A DNA stretch of 64,000 nucleotides from Acinetobacter terrae (GTDB lineage: Bacteria; Pseudomonadota; Gammaproteobacteria; Pseudomonadales; Moraxellaceae): NCBI RefSeq assembly GCF_013004375.1, contig NZ_JABERI010000015.1, positions 19,668 to 83,667 of the forward strand. Reading direction: 5' to 3'. Positions 17,457-26,602 of this stretch are shown in pieces. Made by a program: the position numbers and the translations under genes. The notes under the pieces are model-generated. The model was not told the origin of the DNA and did not search any database. It was given only the letters and a program-made list of their open reading frames with translations. Every line of letters begins with the position of its first letter. Position 1 is the first letter of the stretch.

Positions 17457-18332
17457 ATGCCTATAGCTACAAGCAATCGCAACTTATTTAAAGCGCTTGC
17501 TTTTCTCACCTGCTCTGCTTTTCTCTTTTCCCTGATGGGTGTCTGTATTCGTTATGCATCGCATACGGTCGATAATCCCACGATTGTCTTTTTCCGAAAT
17601 TTTGTCGGCTTATTCATTTTCCTTCCACTCATTTTTAAGCAAGGGACGGAATTTTTTAAAACTGAAAAAATCTGGATGCATAGCTGGCGTGCAGTCATTG
17701 GGCTGATTGCAATGTATGGTTTCTTCTATGCCATTGCACATTTAAAGCTGTCCAATGCCATGGTATTTACCTACTCATCCCCGATTTTTATTCCGTTGAT
17801 TGCCTGGCTATTCCTCAAAGAAAAAATCACCAACTCCATGTTACTTGCTGCAGCCATTGGTTTAATCGGTGTGATATTTGTCGCCAAGCCGGATGCAGGT
17901 ATGTTTAATCAAATGTCAGTAATTGGACTAGGCGCAAGCTTCTTGGCCGCCATGGCATTTGTCACTGTTCGAGCACTGACCAGTACCGAGTCGCCTGAAA
18001 AAATCGTGTTCTATTTCTGCTTTATCGGCACCCTTATTTCGATGGTTCCGATGTTTTGGCTATGGCGTCCATATACTTGGACTGAACTGGTTTTTCTGAT
18101 GTGTGCAGGATTACTGGCGAATATCAGTCAAATTTTTATGTCGAACGCCTATAAACTTGCACCCGCAGGACAGATTGGACCGGTAAATTATATTGCGATT
18201 ATCTTTGCCGGCATCTGGGGTTTTATGTTTTGGCGAGAAATGCCTGATCAATATAGTTTGATGGGTTTTGCACTGATTCTTAGTGCGATTGTGCTATGTA
18301 GTCCTTTAGTACAAAAGCGTTCAGCACAATAA
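17457..18332 (+). CDS. EamA/DMT family transporter
   Basis: The 291-residue inner membrane protein has ten hydrophobic helices in two EamA repeats; the second half opens at about residue 155 (MSVIGLGASFLAAMAFVTVRAL). The segments LMGVCIRYAS, IVFFRNFVGL, ALKLSNAMVFTYSSP-like and NISQIFMSNAYKLAPA fit the RhaT/EamA transporters. Substrate unknown. It is the third member of this superfamily in the window, and ends at a bidirectional terminator. Confidence 0.85.
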   Translation: MPIATSNRNLFKALAFLTCSAFLFSLMGVCIRYASHTVDNPTIVFFRNFVGLFIFLPLIFKQGTEFFKTEKIWMHSWRAVIGLIAMYGFFYAIAHLKLSNAMVFTYSSPIFIPLIAWLFLKEKITNSMLLAAAIGLIGVIFVAKPDAGMFNQMSVIGLGASFLAAMAFVTVRALTSTESPEKIVFYFCFIGTLISMVPMFWLWRPYTWTELVFLMCAGLLANISQIFMSNAYKLAPAGQIGPVNYIAIIFAGIWGFMFWREMPDQYSLMGFALILSAIVLCSPLVQKRSAQ

Positions 18333-18351
18333 GCAAAAATAACATGCCATC

Positions 18352-18380
18352 AAAAAAAGCACCCGAAGGTGCTTTTTTTT
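18352..18380. terminator. Bidirectional terminator
   Basis: GCACC/GGTGC with a CGAA loop, seven A on the left and eight T on the right, between the EamA gene and the convergent TRAP permease gene. Confidence 0.93.
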
Positions 18381-18392
18381 ATCGCTTAAAAA

Positions 18393-20591
18393 CTATTGAT
18401 ACCAATCAAACAATCTAAAAATATACGGCGCATAGGTCACAATCAGCAACGATGGGAACAGCACCATAATTGGCAATAACCAACGCTCATAGCGGTAATA
18501 GAACTTGGTATATTTCACTTTGGCTTCTGCATCGGCAGCCCGAACTTCATCATCTCCGACCGACATTCGCGTCAGCAGATGATTCAGGGCAACCGGCGGC
18601 GTGACATAACCCAATTCAAATGCAACCAGTACAATCATCCAGAAATGAATTGGATGAATACCATTTTCATAGGCTACCGGCGCAATGGTTGCAGCAACCA
18701 GAATTACCGCACCAAATGGGTCTGTAGTCATACCAATAATGGCAAGTAACAATGCGATAAATGCCAGTGAAATATAAATATTGCCCAAATGCGTTGGCAA
18801 TAATTCAACCACTTCACTACGCTCGATCAAACCGCCTACACTTGCAGACAGGGCCATCAAGATGATTAGTGCACCAATATGACCAACCGTTTCTGCCGAA
18901 GCAAACCAGAGTGAATGGCCAAAGCCTCGCGCTTTCTCTCCCGCATGCGGCGTATGTTCGCGCATAAAGGTCGATTGCTTTTCATGTTCCAAGGCCAAAG
19001 CGGCATGTCGATCTGGTGGAGTTGCAAAACGATCACCCCACCACTTATCAAACATAATATAAGCAATCAAAATGATCGGTAAAATCACAGGTGCTGTGAA
19101 TTCATCCATTTTGGTGTCTAGACCATATTTATATAAAGCAATCACAATAATCGTAATCACAATATAAGGAATCACCGGAACAATGGCTTTCAACATTCCG
19201 GGAACCGCAACTTTCGGTGAATTCACACGGAAACGTGTTTCGGCCAGATATAACGATACCCCAAGGAAGATAAATGCGGTCAGCCAGAAGACATAGATAC
19301 CATGATTAAACAGTTCATCAGAAGTCACATGACGACTATCCAGCATCGAAATCAAAATCACCAATAGACATGGACGAATCACCACACCCAGCGAACCTGA
19401 CATTGCAGATACTGCCAAGGCGTATTGACGACGAGAACCCGAGTTCCACACTTCCTTATAAATGATCGCACCTGCGGCAACAACGAAAATTCCTGAAGCG
19501 CCGGTATAAGCGGTTGGAATCGCAGCAGCAATCAAAATTAACCAGGTTAGCGTTTCTGGTGCAAGGTTCCACGGACGTAAAATCCCGAGGAATAAATCCA
19601 TGACACGGGTTTGGGTCAGCAACATCCCTGCCCAGATAAACAGTGCAAGGTTTAAGAAGATGCCTGAGAATTCAACCAGAATCCCGAGGTAAATCCCTTG
19701 CCCCATTGGATAATCCATGACAAAGGTAAAGACAATCCCGGTCAGTAATGCCATGTAGGCATATAAAGGCACACTCAGTAAAGCTAAGCCGAAATTACCT
19801 TTGCCTTCCTGTTTGGCTGCAGGTGGCTTAATAAGCTGGAGTAAACTGATCAAGGTCAGGGTAATAAACAGGAAAATCCACAGCCAGTAAACCACCAGCG
19901 TTTCATAGCTCGAGGTCACACCTGAATTGATGATTGAATGATATTGACTGAGCACAGATGACGCCAGCAAACCATTACCGAGCATCATAAATAGCGCATA
20001 GACTCGATAATCCAGTTTGGTGGTTGGAGCACGCAAACCAATATGATGAAACTTCACTGATGCAGTAATCGCAGCAACCACGACCATCAATAATAAAATG
20101 ATGACTCGATTTTCAGTCCCAAATTTAAAAACACCAAAGAACGATGTTTCAAGCGTACGATAGGCTCTGATTGTTGAATGCTCATCCATATATTGCATGG
20201 CTTTATCATAGAACTGATACTTTTCTTCGCACTGTTGTTGTCCCGCCAATACTGAAGCACGCACGTCTGCTTCCGATGTGGTACCAAAAATATCGGCAAA
20301 TTCATCATTGGCATTGGCTTTCATTTGCTTCTGGACTTGCGCATCTACATCGGGATGACGGTCACAAGTGGGGGTTGTTGGCTCTGCACGTAAAAAGGAA
20401 TATTGCATGCCAATTTCTTCATTGCCATACAAACGCTCTCCCACACGTAACAACTGACCATGAATCATCTCACCGGTACCGATGATGAGCGTCAGCAAAA
20501 GTAGCAATAGAATGACAAAAGTCGAAATCCACTCTGTCCATATATAACGTAACAGACCTAATCCTGATCTGTTATTTTCATCATTTTGCAT
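18393..20591 (-). CDS. TRAP transporter permease, fused small and large subunits
   Basis: TRAP transporters take up organic acids with the ion gradient, using a periplasmic binding protein (P), a small (Q) and a large (M) membrane subunit. This 732-residue protein has a Q-like N-terminal region (about 1-290) and an M-like region of many helices with the pattern IPTAYTGASGIFVVAAGAIIYKEVW and FGAVILVAATIAPVAYENGIHPIHFWMIV. Between the first two helices there is an unusual soluble insertion of about 100 residues with a Cys pair. ATG 20591 is chosen since AGGA precedes it by 6 nt; ATG 20597 is too close to it. No P subunit gene is in the window. A lipoprotein gene lies two genes upstream. Confidence 0.88.
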   Translation of the reverse strand: MQNDENNRSGLGLLRYIWTEWISTFVILLLLLLTLIIGTGEMIHGQLLRVGERLYGNEEIGMQYSFLRAEPTTPTCDRHPDVDAQVQKQMKANANDEFADIFGTTSEADVRASVLAGQQQCEEKYQFYDKAMQYMDEHSTIRAYRTLETSFFGVFKFGTENRVIILLLMVVVAAITASVKFHHIGLRAPTTKLDYRVYALFMMLGNGLLASSVLSQYHSIINSGVTSSYETLVVYWLWIFLFITLTLISLLQLIKPPAAKQEGKGNFGLALLSVPLYAYMALLTGIVFTFVMDYPMGQGIYLGILVEFSGIFLNLALFIWAGMLLTQTRVMDLFLGILRPWNLAPETLTWLILIAAAIPTAYTGASGIFVVAAGAIIYKEVWNSGSRRQYALAVSAMSGSLGVVIRPCLLVILISMLDSRHVTSDELFNHGIYVFWLTAFIFLGVSLYLAETRFRVNSPKVAVPGMLKAIVPVIPYIVITIIVIALYKYGLDTKMDEFTAPVILPIILIAYIMFDKWWGDRFATPPDRHAALALEHEKQSTFMREHTPHAGEKARGFGHSLWFASAETVGHIGALIILMALSASVGGLIERSEVVELLPTHLGNIYISLAFIALLLAIIGMTTDPFGAVILVAATIAPVAYENGIHPIHFWMIVLVAFELGYVTPPVALNHLLTRMSVGDDEVRAADAEAKVKYTKFYYRYERWLLPIMVLFPSLLIVTYAPYIFRLFDWYQ

Positions 20592-20776
20592 GTGCATTCC
20601 TATTTTTTATCTTGGTTATTGCAACGGGTTCAGCAATACCAATTTTCCTTTTTCGAATAGAAAATACCCTTTCTCTATTCAATCTCTTTATTGTTATGAA
20701 TAAATTTGCATCAATTCGGTATTAATAAAAATGACAATATCCATTTTCTTTTATGTTTTAAATGTCAATCTCATCA

Positions 20777-21346
20777 CTATTCAAAGAAATAATCCCATAA
20801 AATATAAAACATTGCGATAATTACGCCTCCAATTACCCCTAATAAATGTGACTCAACCAATACCGGACTGCCAATCAGTTCAGCCGTCCCTACACTGCCG
20901 ATGGTATTTTCCCAAATCAATTTGGCCAGAATAAGAAACAGGACAAACGCAGCGAAGTTACGCTCTTTCTTATACAGCAAATGTACGCATGCAACCGTGA
21001 CATAAGCGCCGTGCAAGACCCCAGATAACCCTGCATAGGCTTCAATATCAGGAAAGAAATAGTAAAAACACAGACTAATAAATAAGGGAAGTAAAACAAG
21101 CAAAGCAACAAAATGCCAAACTTTTACCCGCGGAAAAATGAAAGGTAAACAGGCAAAAGCCAGCATGTTCAGCGCAAAATGGATCCATCCTACATGTACC
21201 CAATGCCCGGTCCATATCCGCCAAAATTCTTTAAAAAAGCCTGCTTGCCAATAAATAAATGAATCAGCGAAAACTTGAAGGCATGCCGAAAATGACACCA
21301 CAATTGCAATAAAAACAATTTTCCGTGTGAGAAATTGGTCTTTCAT
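20777..21346 (-). CDS. Rhombosortase-type intramembrane serine protease
   Basis: Rhombosortases are rhomboid-family proteases that process the GlyGly-CTERM anchors of secreted proteins. The 189-residue protein has about six transmembrane helices, the nucleophile motif GLSGVLHG (residues 106-113, Ser108) and the partner His in ESHLLG (His167), with the family's WTGHWVHVGWIHFALNM segment near residues 46-61. ATG 21346 follows GAGGG at a good spacing; the ATG at 21352 is too close to it. It lies between the TRAP permease and lipoprotein genes. No GlyGly-CTERM substrate was seen in the window. Confidence 0.82.
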   Translation of the reverse strand: MKDQFLTRKIVFIAIVVSFSACLQVFADSFIYWQAGFFKEFWRIWTGHWVHVGWIHFALNMLAFACLPFIFPRVKVWHFVALLVLLPLFISLCFYYFFPDIEAYAGLSGVLHGAYVTVACVHLLYKKERNFAAFVLFLILAKLIWENTIGSVGTAELIGSPVLVESHLLGVIGGVIIAMFYILWDYFFE

Positions 21347-21432
21347 TGACATGCCCTCTGTTTAAAATGACTGATCAAAGATTAAAATCATCCATTCAGG
21401 CCAATTAAAATCCTCTTTTAATTGAACTCAAC

Positions 21433-22485
21433 TTAGGATTTAGCCGTTACCTCTTCACTAAATAAGTCATCCAATTCTGCGGTGTTCTCTTCATCATCCC
21501 AGAAGCGCTGCATACCATCATCGCTGGTACGGATACCGGTATGTTCAGTCCAATAACGGTCGGAAATACCCTGTACCATATTCTTCGACATGCTATCGAC
21601 CAGCTTAAACTGTGGATTTACAGGTTTTTCTTCTGTACGAGAAGCAGCAAATGTTTTTAATGCCTCACGAATTTTGGCATCATCACCACTGGCTTGTGCA
21701 GCAACGGCATATAAGGCATGAGACAAACGTACCCCTTTTTGTTCACCCAATTGCACGGATTCTTTTAAGGTTTGATACGGATCAGGTTTGCCATCACCCG
21801 CACCCGGCAATAGTGTCCAAATTACAGCACGTGCTGCATTTGGTGCACCCCAGAATTTGGCATTGTCTAAACAGCTCATACCACGTTCAACCACTGCTGC
21901 AATATCTTTCGGTACATTGATTGCACCGCCAGAATTAATGTCATTGGTCATGGCTTGCAAACCACTAATCATCCCCATCAAATAAACGGTTTGATCCAGA
22001 TCACTCTTCATTTTCGGGCAGCCCTCGCCCAGTTTCTTGTTATATTTTGCTGCCCAACGATTTTCCAGCAGCTGGTAACCTGCATATTGACGCTGTGCTG
22101 CAATCGCTGCCCATCGTTTTTGTTCTATACGGGCATCTTGCGCTTCTGAAACTTGACCCGCTTTAGAGGCGCGTAAATAACGCAACTCTGATTCGAGTGC
22201 CTGATTTTCAGCACAAATTCCAGACGAAGCATATAAAAGAACGGCAATACGGGTTGGATCTGCGCCCATATCCTTGGTTGACATAATGGCTGGGGTTAAC
22301 GCATTCCCCGAATTACACGCCATATCAGCATCATCCATCGCTAAAATAGGCGGTACAATGTGTTTCTCACTAAAACCCAGTGCAACATTGGCCCCTGTTT
22401 TAACCACTTGAGAACAACCTGATAATAAAGAACTTGCAACTGCAACAACTGCCATACCCTGGCATATTTTTTGGACTCTCGACAT
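21433..22485 (-). CDS. Lipoprotein, possibly TRAP-associated (TatT-like)
   Basis: The 350-residue product has a signal peptide ending in a lipobox (LLSGC, Cys24), so it should be lipid-anchored. The mature part is helical, with several Cys residues (DADMACNSGN, SSGICAENQ, LGEGCPKM, RGMSCLDN) and repeat-like helices reminiscent of TPR-type TRAP T components; that assignment is tentative. ATG 22485 follows AGGACAGG and is preferred to the frame opening at 22518. It is upstream of the rhombosortase and TRAP permease genes on the same strand. Confidence 0.65.
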   Translation of the reverse strand: MSRVQKICQGMAVVAVASSLLSGCSQVVKTGANVALGFSEKHIVPPILAMDDADMACNSGNALTPAIMSTKDMGADPTRIAVLLYASSGICAENQALESELRYLRASKAGQVSEAQDARIEQKRWAAIAAQRQYAGYQLLENRWAAKYNKKLGEGCPKMKSDLDQTVYLMGMISGLQAMTNDINSGGAINVPKDIAAVVERGMSCLDNAKFWGAPNAARAVIWTLLPGAGDGKPDPYQTLKESVQLGEQKGVRLSHALYAVAAQASGDDAKIREALKTFAASRTEEKPVNPQFKLVDSMSKNMVQGISDRYWTEHTGIRTSDDGMQRFWDDEENTAELDDLFSEEVTAKS

Positions 22486-22642
22486 TTTCCTGTCCTCTAT
22501 AATTGTGTTTATGTCCATAGCAACTAAACATATCAGATGCGAAATCTGAATAAAAGAGTATTTACTCTAATCAGATCAGCTACTTTGCCATGAAATGAAG
22601 TTTGGAAAATTGACTGGATTGAATGAAGTTATAATTTTTGGG

Positions 22643-22683
22643 CAAAAAAAAGTAGCATTGCGACGGTTCGGCACATGCTACTT
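22643..22683 (-). terminator. Terminator after the 37-residue membrane peptide gene
   Basis: AAGTAGCAT/ATGCTACTT (22650-22658 with 22675-22683) with an A run on the left that is a U tract for minus-strand RNA. It lies 17 nt past the small gene's stop, which supports the gene. Confidence 0.85.
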
Positions 22684-22699
22684 ATCAAGGGGTCAAAGC

Positions 22700-22813
22700 C
22701 TAACGGCTTTCATGTTGTGCAAATCGATCCTTCAGCACGGTTCCTAGTCGTCCAATAACAATTGCCAAAACAATCGCTACCACCAGAAACATCCAAGTTG
22801 GAATCACCATCAT
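22700..22813 (-). CDS. 37-residue single-helix membrane protein
   Basis: The translation starts MMVIPTWMFLVVAIVLAIVI and ends GRLGTVLKDRFAQHESR. It has one transmembrane helix followed by a charged cytoplasmic tail with positive residues near the membrane. GAGGAAATC sits directly before the ATG pair (a strong Shine-Dalgarno), and a clear intrinsic terminator follows the stop. It is an independent unit upstream of the lipoprotein gene. The family is not recognised, but the layout is that of small regulatory membrane peptides. Confidence 0.75.
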   Translation of the reverse strand: MMVIPTWMFLVVAIVLAIVIGRLGTVLKDRFAQHESR

Positions 22814-23002
22814 GATTTCCTCATTTGCTGTTGGTAAATTTAATGTACATTTAGCGTAAATAATTAACAGGAAAAATTGTCTGACAATTGGGATATTTCG
22901 TCACTTTATATTAAATCTGTCTTACAAAGATGAATTTAAAATATCTATATCATTGATTATTAAGTTTTTTATAATATTTCAAAATATATAATTGTCTAAC
23001 AA

Positions 23003-23389
23003 TTAGATCAATTTCGCCAATTTATTTAATGCTTTCCACTGTTTTAGCGGCAGTTGATCGATCCAAATCAGGAGTGGTTTCTCCTGAAAATGCTGGAAAT
23101 AAACCACAATATAAAGTTGATGATCAATAATATGACTAATCGAAACGCGTTTAATCTGTTCAGATTTAACACTTGAAAGTGACCACTCTCGCGCTTCTAA
23201 GTGTTCAAAGTAAATAGGTTGCGGTACTTTTAAACCGTAGGCATAAGCCATCAACCCCAGCAGAACACAAGTCAACCATAACCATGGCACTAAGAGTTGC
23301 TGCAAAAGGACAATCACCAGTGTAAAAATGATCAACTGAAACACAAAGGCCAAGCGACTGCGTTTCAGTTGAAAAGACCGATTAACCAT
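23003..23389 (-). CDS. YgfX/CptA-like membrane protein
   Basis: The 128-residue protein has a basic N-terminus, two adjacent transmembrane helices (about residues 14-50) and a soluble C-terminal part. It overlaps the end of sdhE by 8 nt, the arrangement of the sdhE-ygfX (cptB-cptA) pair in other gammaproteobacteria. YgfX has been described as a partner of SdhE and as an inhibitor of cytoskeletal proteins. Sequence similarity is weak, so the call rests partly on the neighbourhood. Confidence 0.7.
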   Translation of the reverse strand: MVNRSFQLKRSRLAFVFQLIIFTLVIVLLQQLLVPWLWLTCVLLGLMAYAYGLKVPQPIYFEHLEAREWSLSSVKSEQIKRVSISHIIDHQLYIVVYFQHFQEKPLLIWIDQLPLKQWKALNKLAKLI

Positions 23390-23639
23390 GTACGTAGTGT
23401 TTCAACTTAACAATCAGATCTTTCATTTCAGGACGTGGTGGTTCAGACACTTCCATAAACCAATCCAGTAAGTCTGGATCTTCTTGTGCCACTAATTCAG
23501 CAAATACTTCTTTTTCCACAGCATCAGCTTTTAGATAATGATTTTTTACGTAGGGATCAAAGTACACATCAATTTCTTTTAGACCACGACGGGCACGATA
23601 AATTACTTTGCGTTCTTCCAAGCTCATTTCTTCACTCAT
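23382..23639 (-). CDS. sdhE: Succinate dehydrogenase flavinylation factor SdhE
   Basis: SdhE helps attach FAD covalently to the SdhA subunit of succinate dehydrogenase. The 85-residue protein carries the RGxxE signature in YRARRGLKEIDVYFDPYV and the DPDLLDWFME region near the middle, as in YgfY/CptB. ATG 23639 is preceded by GGGGAA at a proper distance and is preferred to the longer frame opening at 23660. The gene overlaps the downstream membrane protein gene. Confidence 0.9.
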   Translation of the reverse strand: MSEEMSLEERKVIYRARRGLKEIDVYFDPYVKNHYLKADAVEKEVFAELVAQEDPDLLDWFMEVSEPPRPEMKDLIVKLKHYVHG

Positions 23640-23858
23640 AGCATTCCCCAATAGTGTCAAATTTTTGCTAGTTTACCCTATCAGTACTGCATGTTTCGAC
23701 TCATTTCCTGCAATTGACCAAATTCATCATTAACTCCAAATATTTGAGCATTCAGCACATTGTCGCTTGCTGATGGATCTTTTACTTTCTATACAACAAT
23801 GACTCTGAAAATGGACACAATAAAAATGCAATCAGCTGCAATCCGCCCCATAGCCAAT

Positions 23859-24998
23859 ATGTTACCGCGCAATCTATTCACAGCAGAGCATGATGCATTT
23901 CGTGAAACCGTGCGCAAGTTCTATGAAAAAGAAGTAGTGCCCAATATTGAAAAATATGAACAGCAACAGCATGTTGACCGTGATTTATGGAATAAAGCCG
24001 GTGCAATGGGACTGCTCTGCGCCACGATGCCAGAAGAATATGGGGGTTCAGGAGTTGACCGTCTTTACAGCATGATTCTGATTGAGGAACAGGCCTATGC
24101 CATGGATTCATCTACTGGCTTCTCGCTACACTCGGATATTGTTGCGAACTACTTAAATAATTTCGGTAATGAAAAGCAGAAATTAACATGGTTACCGAAA
24201 ATGGCTTCAGGTGAAGTTGTTACTTCGATTGCCATGACTGAACCCGGAACAGGATCAGACCTACAGGCAGTACGCACCAGTGCAGTTTTAGATGGCGATG
24301 ACTATTTGATTAATGGTTCAAAAATCTTTATCACCAATGGCTATTTATGCGACATGGCGATTGTGGTCTGCAAAACTGGCAGTGCAGATAAAGGTTCTGC
24401 CAATTTATCTTTGCTGATTGTTGAAGCGAATCGAGCAGGTTTTAGCAAAGGAAAACCACTCAACAAGATTGGCATGAAAGGACAAGATACCTGTGAATTG
24501 TTTTTCGATAATGTCCGCGTGCCTAAAGAAAACTTGCTCGGCATAGAAGGCATGGGTTTTATGATGCTAATGAAAGAATTGGCTTGGGAACGTATGCTGG
24601 TTGGCATCATCTGCCAAGCAGGTGCAGAAGCTGCATTCGCTCATACGGTAAAATACACCAAACAGCGTCAAGCCTTTGGCAAACCGATCAGCGCTTTTCA
24701 AAATACCCGTTTTAAGCTTGCCGAATTGCGTACCGAAATAGATTTCTGTCGTGCTTATTTAGACCGCTGCATGGAATTACAGCTTGAAGAAAAACTTGGA
24801 ATTGATGCCGCCGCTGCTGCCAAGTACAAAATTTCTGAGATGTTCTCTAAGGTCGTCGATGAATGCCTTCAACTGCATGGTGGCTATGGCTACATGATGG
24901 AATACCCGATTGCACGTGCCTATATCGATAACCGTGCCAACCGGATCTATGCAGGAACCAATGAGATTATGAAAGAGTTAATTTCTCGTTCCCTGTAA
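23859..24998 (+). CDS. Acyl-CoA dehydrogenase, LCAD/IVD-like
   Basis: FAD-dependent dehydrogenases of this family oxidise the alpha-beta bond of acyl-CoA in beta-oxidation or branched amino acid breakdown. From ATG 23859 the product has 379 residues, the usual length, with an N-terminal helical domain (LFTAEHDAFRETVRKFYEKEV), the flavin motif MTEPGTGSDLQ and the C-terminal YAGTNEIMKELISRSL. The position of the MCAD base (YEGT) is Ala, while Glu244 in LAWERML fits the base in long-chain and isovaleryl enzymes. The frame is open to 23760 with other ATGs (23799, 23811, 23826), none with a clear ribosome site. Confidence 0.88.
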   Translation: MLPRNLFTAEHDAFRETVRKFYEKEVVPNIEKYEQQQHVDRDLWNKAGAMGLLCATMPEEYGGSGVDRLYSMILIEEQAYAMDSSTGFSLHSDIVANYLNNFGNEKQKLTWLPKMASGEVVTSIAMTEPGTGSDLQAVRTSAVLDGDDYLINGSKIFITNGYLCDMAIVVCKTGSADKGSANLSLLIVEANRAGFSKGKPLNKIGMKGQDTCELFFDNVRVPKENLLGIEGMGFMMLMKELAWERMLVGIICQAGAEAAFAHTVKYTKQRQAFGKPISAFQNTRFKLAELRTEIDFCRAYLDRCMELQLEEKLGIDAAAAAKYKISEMFSKVVDECLQLHGGYGYMMEYPIARAYIDNRANRIYAGTNEIMKELISRSL

Positions 24999-25004
24999 AT
25001 AAAT

Positions 25005-25033
25005 AAAAAAGGAGCCTTAGGCTCCTTTTTTAT
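25005..25033. terminator. Bidirectional terminator
   Basis: GGAGCC/GGCTCC with a TTA loop flanked by A and T runs, between the convergent acyl-CoA dehydrogenase and monooxygenase genes. Confidence 0.9.
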
Positions 25034-25045
25034 TTGCTGTTTGAA

Positions 25046-26536
25046 TTAAGACACTAATTTAGGTTTACGCGAATCTACGCCTGTGTGCTTTTGAAATTTA
25101 AGGACGCTATCCTCAAACTTGGCATTTTTTAATAATTTACGATCAGCCAGATAATTATTGGTCACGTTCCAAGGCGCATGTTTACCTTGCTTCGGCATGA
25201 CATCCGCTGCACGTGCAATATAACCTGAAGATAAACTCCCCATCACGGTATCTTCCATTAATTCAGTCTGATCACCTTGAGCAATCACTTGGTCATAGCC
25301 ATTCTTATCCATATAATTAATCAGACGACAAATATAATCAGCAACAATATCAACTTTAAGCGTCCACGATGCGTTGATATAACCAATAATCATCGCCATG
25401 TTTGGTACATCACTAACCATAATCCCTTGATACAACATATGTTTAGAGGTATCTATAGGCTTTCCATCAATACTGGCTTTAATACCGCCTAGAATTTGAA
25501 TCTGCAAACCTGTCGCAGAGACAATAATGTCGGCATCCAAATGTTGGCCTGATTTCAGCTGAATACCCGTTTCAGTAAACTTCTCAATTTGATCCGTTTC
25601 TACACTCGCTTTGCCTGAGCGTAAAATCTTGAATAAATCACCATCAGGTACCACACAAAGACGTTGATCCCAAGGGTTATAAGATGGAGTAAAGTGTTTC
25701 ATATCCACTTTACCCTTGAGTTGCATCTCAATGGATTTGAGTAAGAATTTACGCAGTAATTTCGGCTGCTTTTGGGCAAGCGCATAAATAGCACGTTGCA
25801 TTCCAATATTACGTGCACGCGTCAGTTTATAAGCAAGATCTTCCGGTAAGACTTTACGCATTTTGTCATAAACAAAATCAACCGATGGAATAGAAGCAAT
25901 ATAGGTCGGTGAGCGTTGCAGCATGGTGACATGCGCTGCCCCACCTTTTGCCATTGCAGGCACCAAGGTGATGGCAGTTGCGCCACTGCCGATAATCACG
26001 ACTTTTTTACCGGTATAGTCGAAATTTTCTGGCCAATGTTGTGGGTGAATAAACTGCCCTTTAAATGCGGCTTGATTTGGGAAATCTGGCTGAAAGCCTT
26101 GGTCATAGTTGTAATAGCCAGTGCAACCCAATACAAAATTGGCAATCCAGGTTTGTTGTTTTTGATTTTCATCTTCAATTTGTACCACCCACTTACTGAT
26201 TGAAGAATCATAATTAGCTGATAGCACACGATGTTTAAAATGAATTTTGCTTTTTAATTGGTATTCATCAACAACTTCAAATAAATAGCCTTTGATGGAT
26301 GCCCCATCCGCGAGGACATTGGCTTTCTGCCAAGGTTTAAAATTAAAGCCAAAGGTCGACATATCAGAGTCTGAACGAATCCCTGGGTATTTAAATAAAT
26401 CCCAAGTTCCACCAAAACTTTCACGACGTTCAATAATATCAAATTGACGTTGCGGACAATTCTTCGAAAGATGTGCAGCAAGGCCAATACCTGAAATACC
26501 TGCGCCAACAATCAAAATATCAATGTGCTTTTCCAT
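25046..26536 (-). CDS. Flavin-dependent Baeyer-Villiger-type monooxygenase
   Basis: These enzymes use FAD, NADPH and O2 to insert oxygen into ketones (or oxidise S and N groups). The 496-residue protein has the FAD-binding GAGISG (residues 11-16), the FGGTWD and FKYPGIRSDSDMSTFGF segments seen in EthA-like enzymes, the BVMO fingerprint FxGxxxHxxxW (residues 158-168), and a second dinucleotide motif GSGATA (183-188). It is convergent with the acyl-CoA dehydrogenase. Palindromes upstream suggest a dedicated regulator. Substrate unknown. Confidence 0.88.
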   Translation of the reverse strand: MEKHIDILIVGAGISGIGLAAHLSKNCPQRQFDIIERRESFGGTWDLFKYPGIRSDSDMSTFGFNFKPWQKANVLADGASIKGYLFEVVDEYQLKSKIHFKHRVLSANYDSSISKWVVQIEDENQKQQTWIANFVLGCTGYYNYDQGFQPDFPNQAAFKGQFIHPQHWPENFDYTGKKVVIIGSGATAITLVPAMAKGGAAHVTMLQRSPTYIASIPSVDFVYDKMRKVLPEDLAYKLTRARNIGMQRAIYALAQKQPKLLRKFLLKSIEMQLKGKVDMKHFTPSYNPWDQRLCVVPDGDLFKILRSGKASVETDQIEKFTETGIQLKSGQHLDADIIVSATGLQIQILGGIKASIDGKPIDTSKHMLYQGIMVSDVPNMAMIIGYINASWTLKVDIVADYICRLINYMDKNGYDQVIAQGDQTELMEDTVMGSLSSGYIARAADVMPKQGKHAPWNVTNNYLADRKLLKNAKFEDSVLKFQKHTGVDSRKPKLVS

Positions 26537-26582
26537 GTTCTTTTTATAACCTTGTTGAACTTTATTTTATTAAAGCATAAAT

Positions 26583-26602
26583 TTGACAATACACAATGTC
26601 AA
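26583..26602. promoter_or_regulatory. Candidate operator upstream of the monooxygenase gene
   Basis: TTGACA and TGTCAA form a 20-nt inverted repeat 46 nt before the monooxygenase start. A second, different palindrome (ATTGTCTAACAAT) is at 26652-26664. Both could bind a TetR- or AraC-type regulator; none is encoded nearby. Confidence 0.35.
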
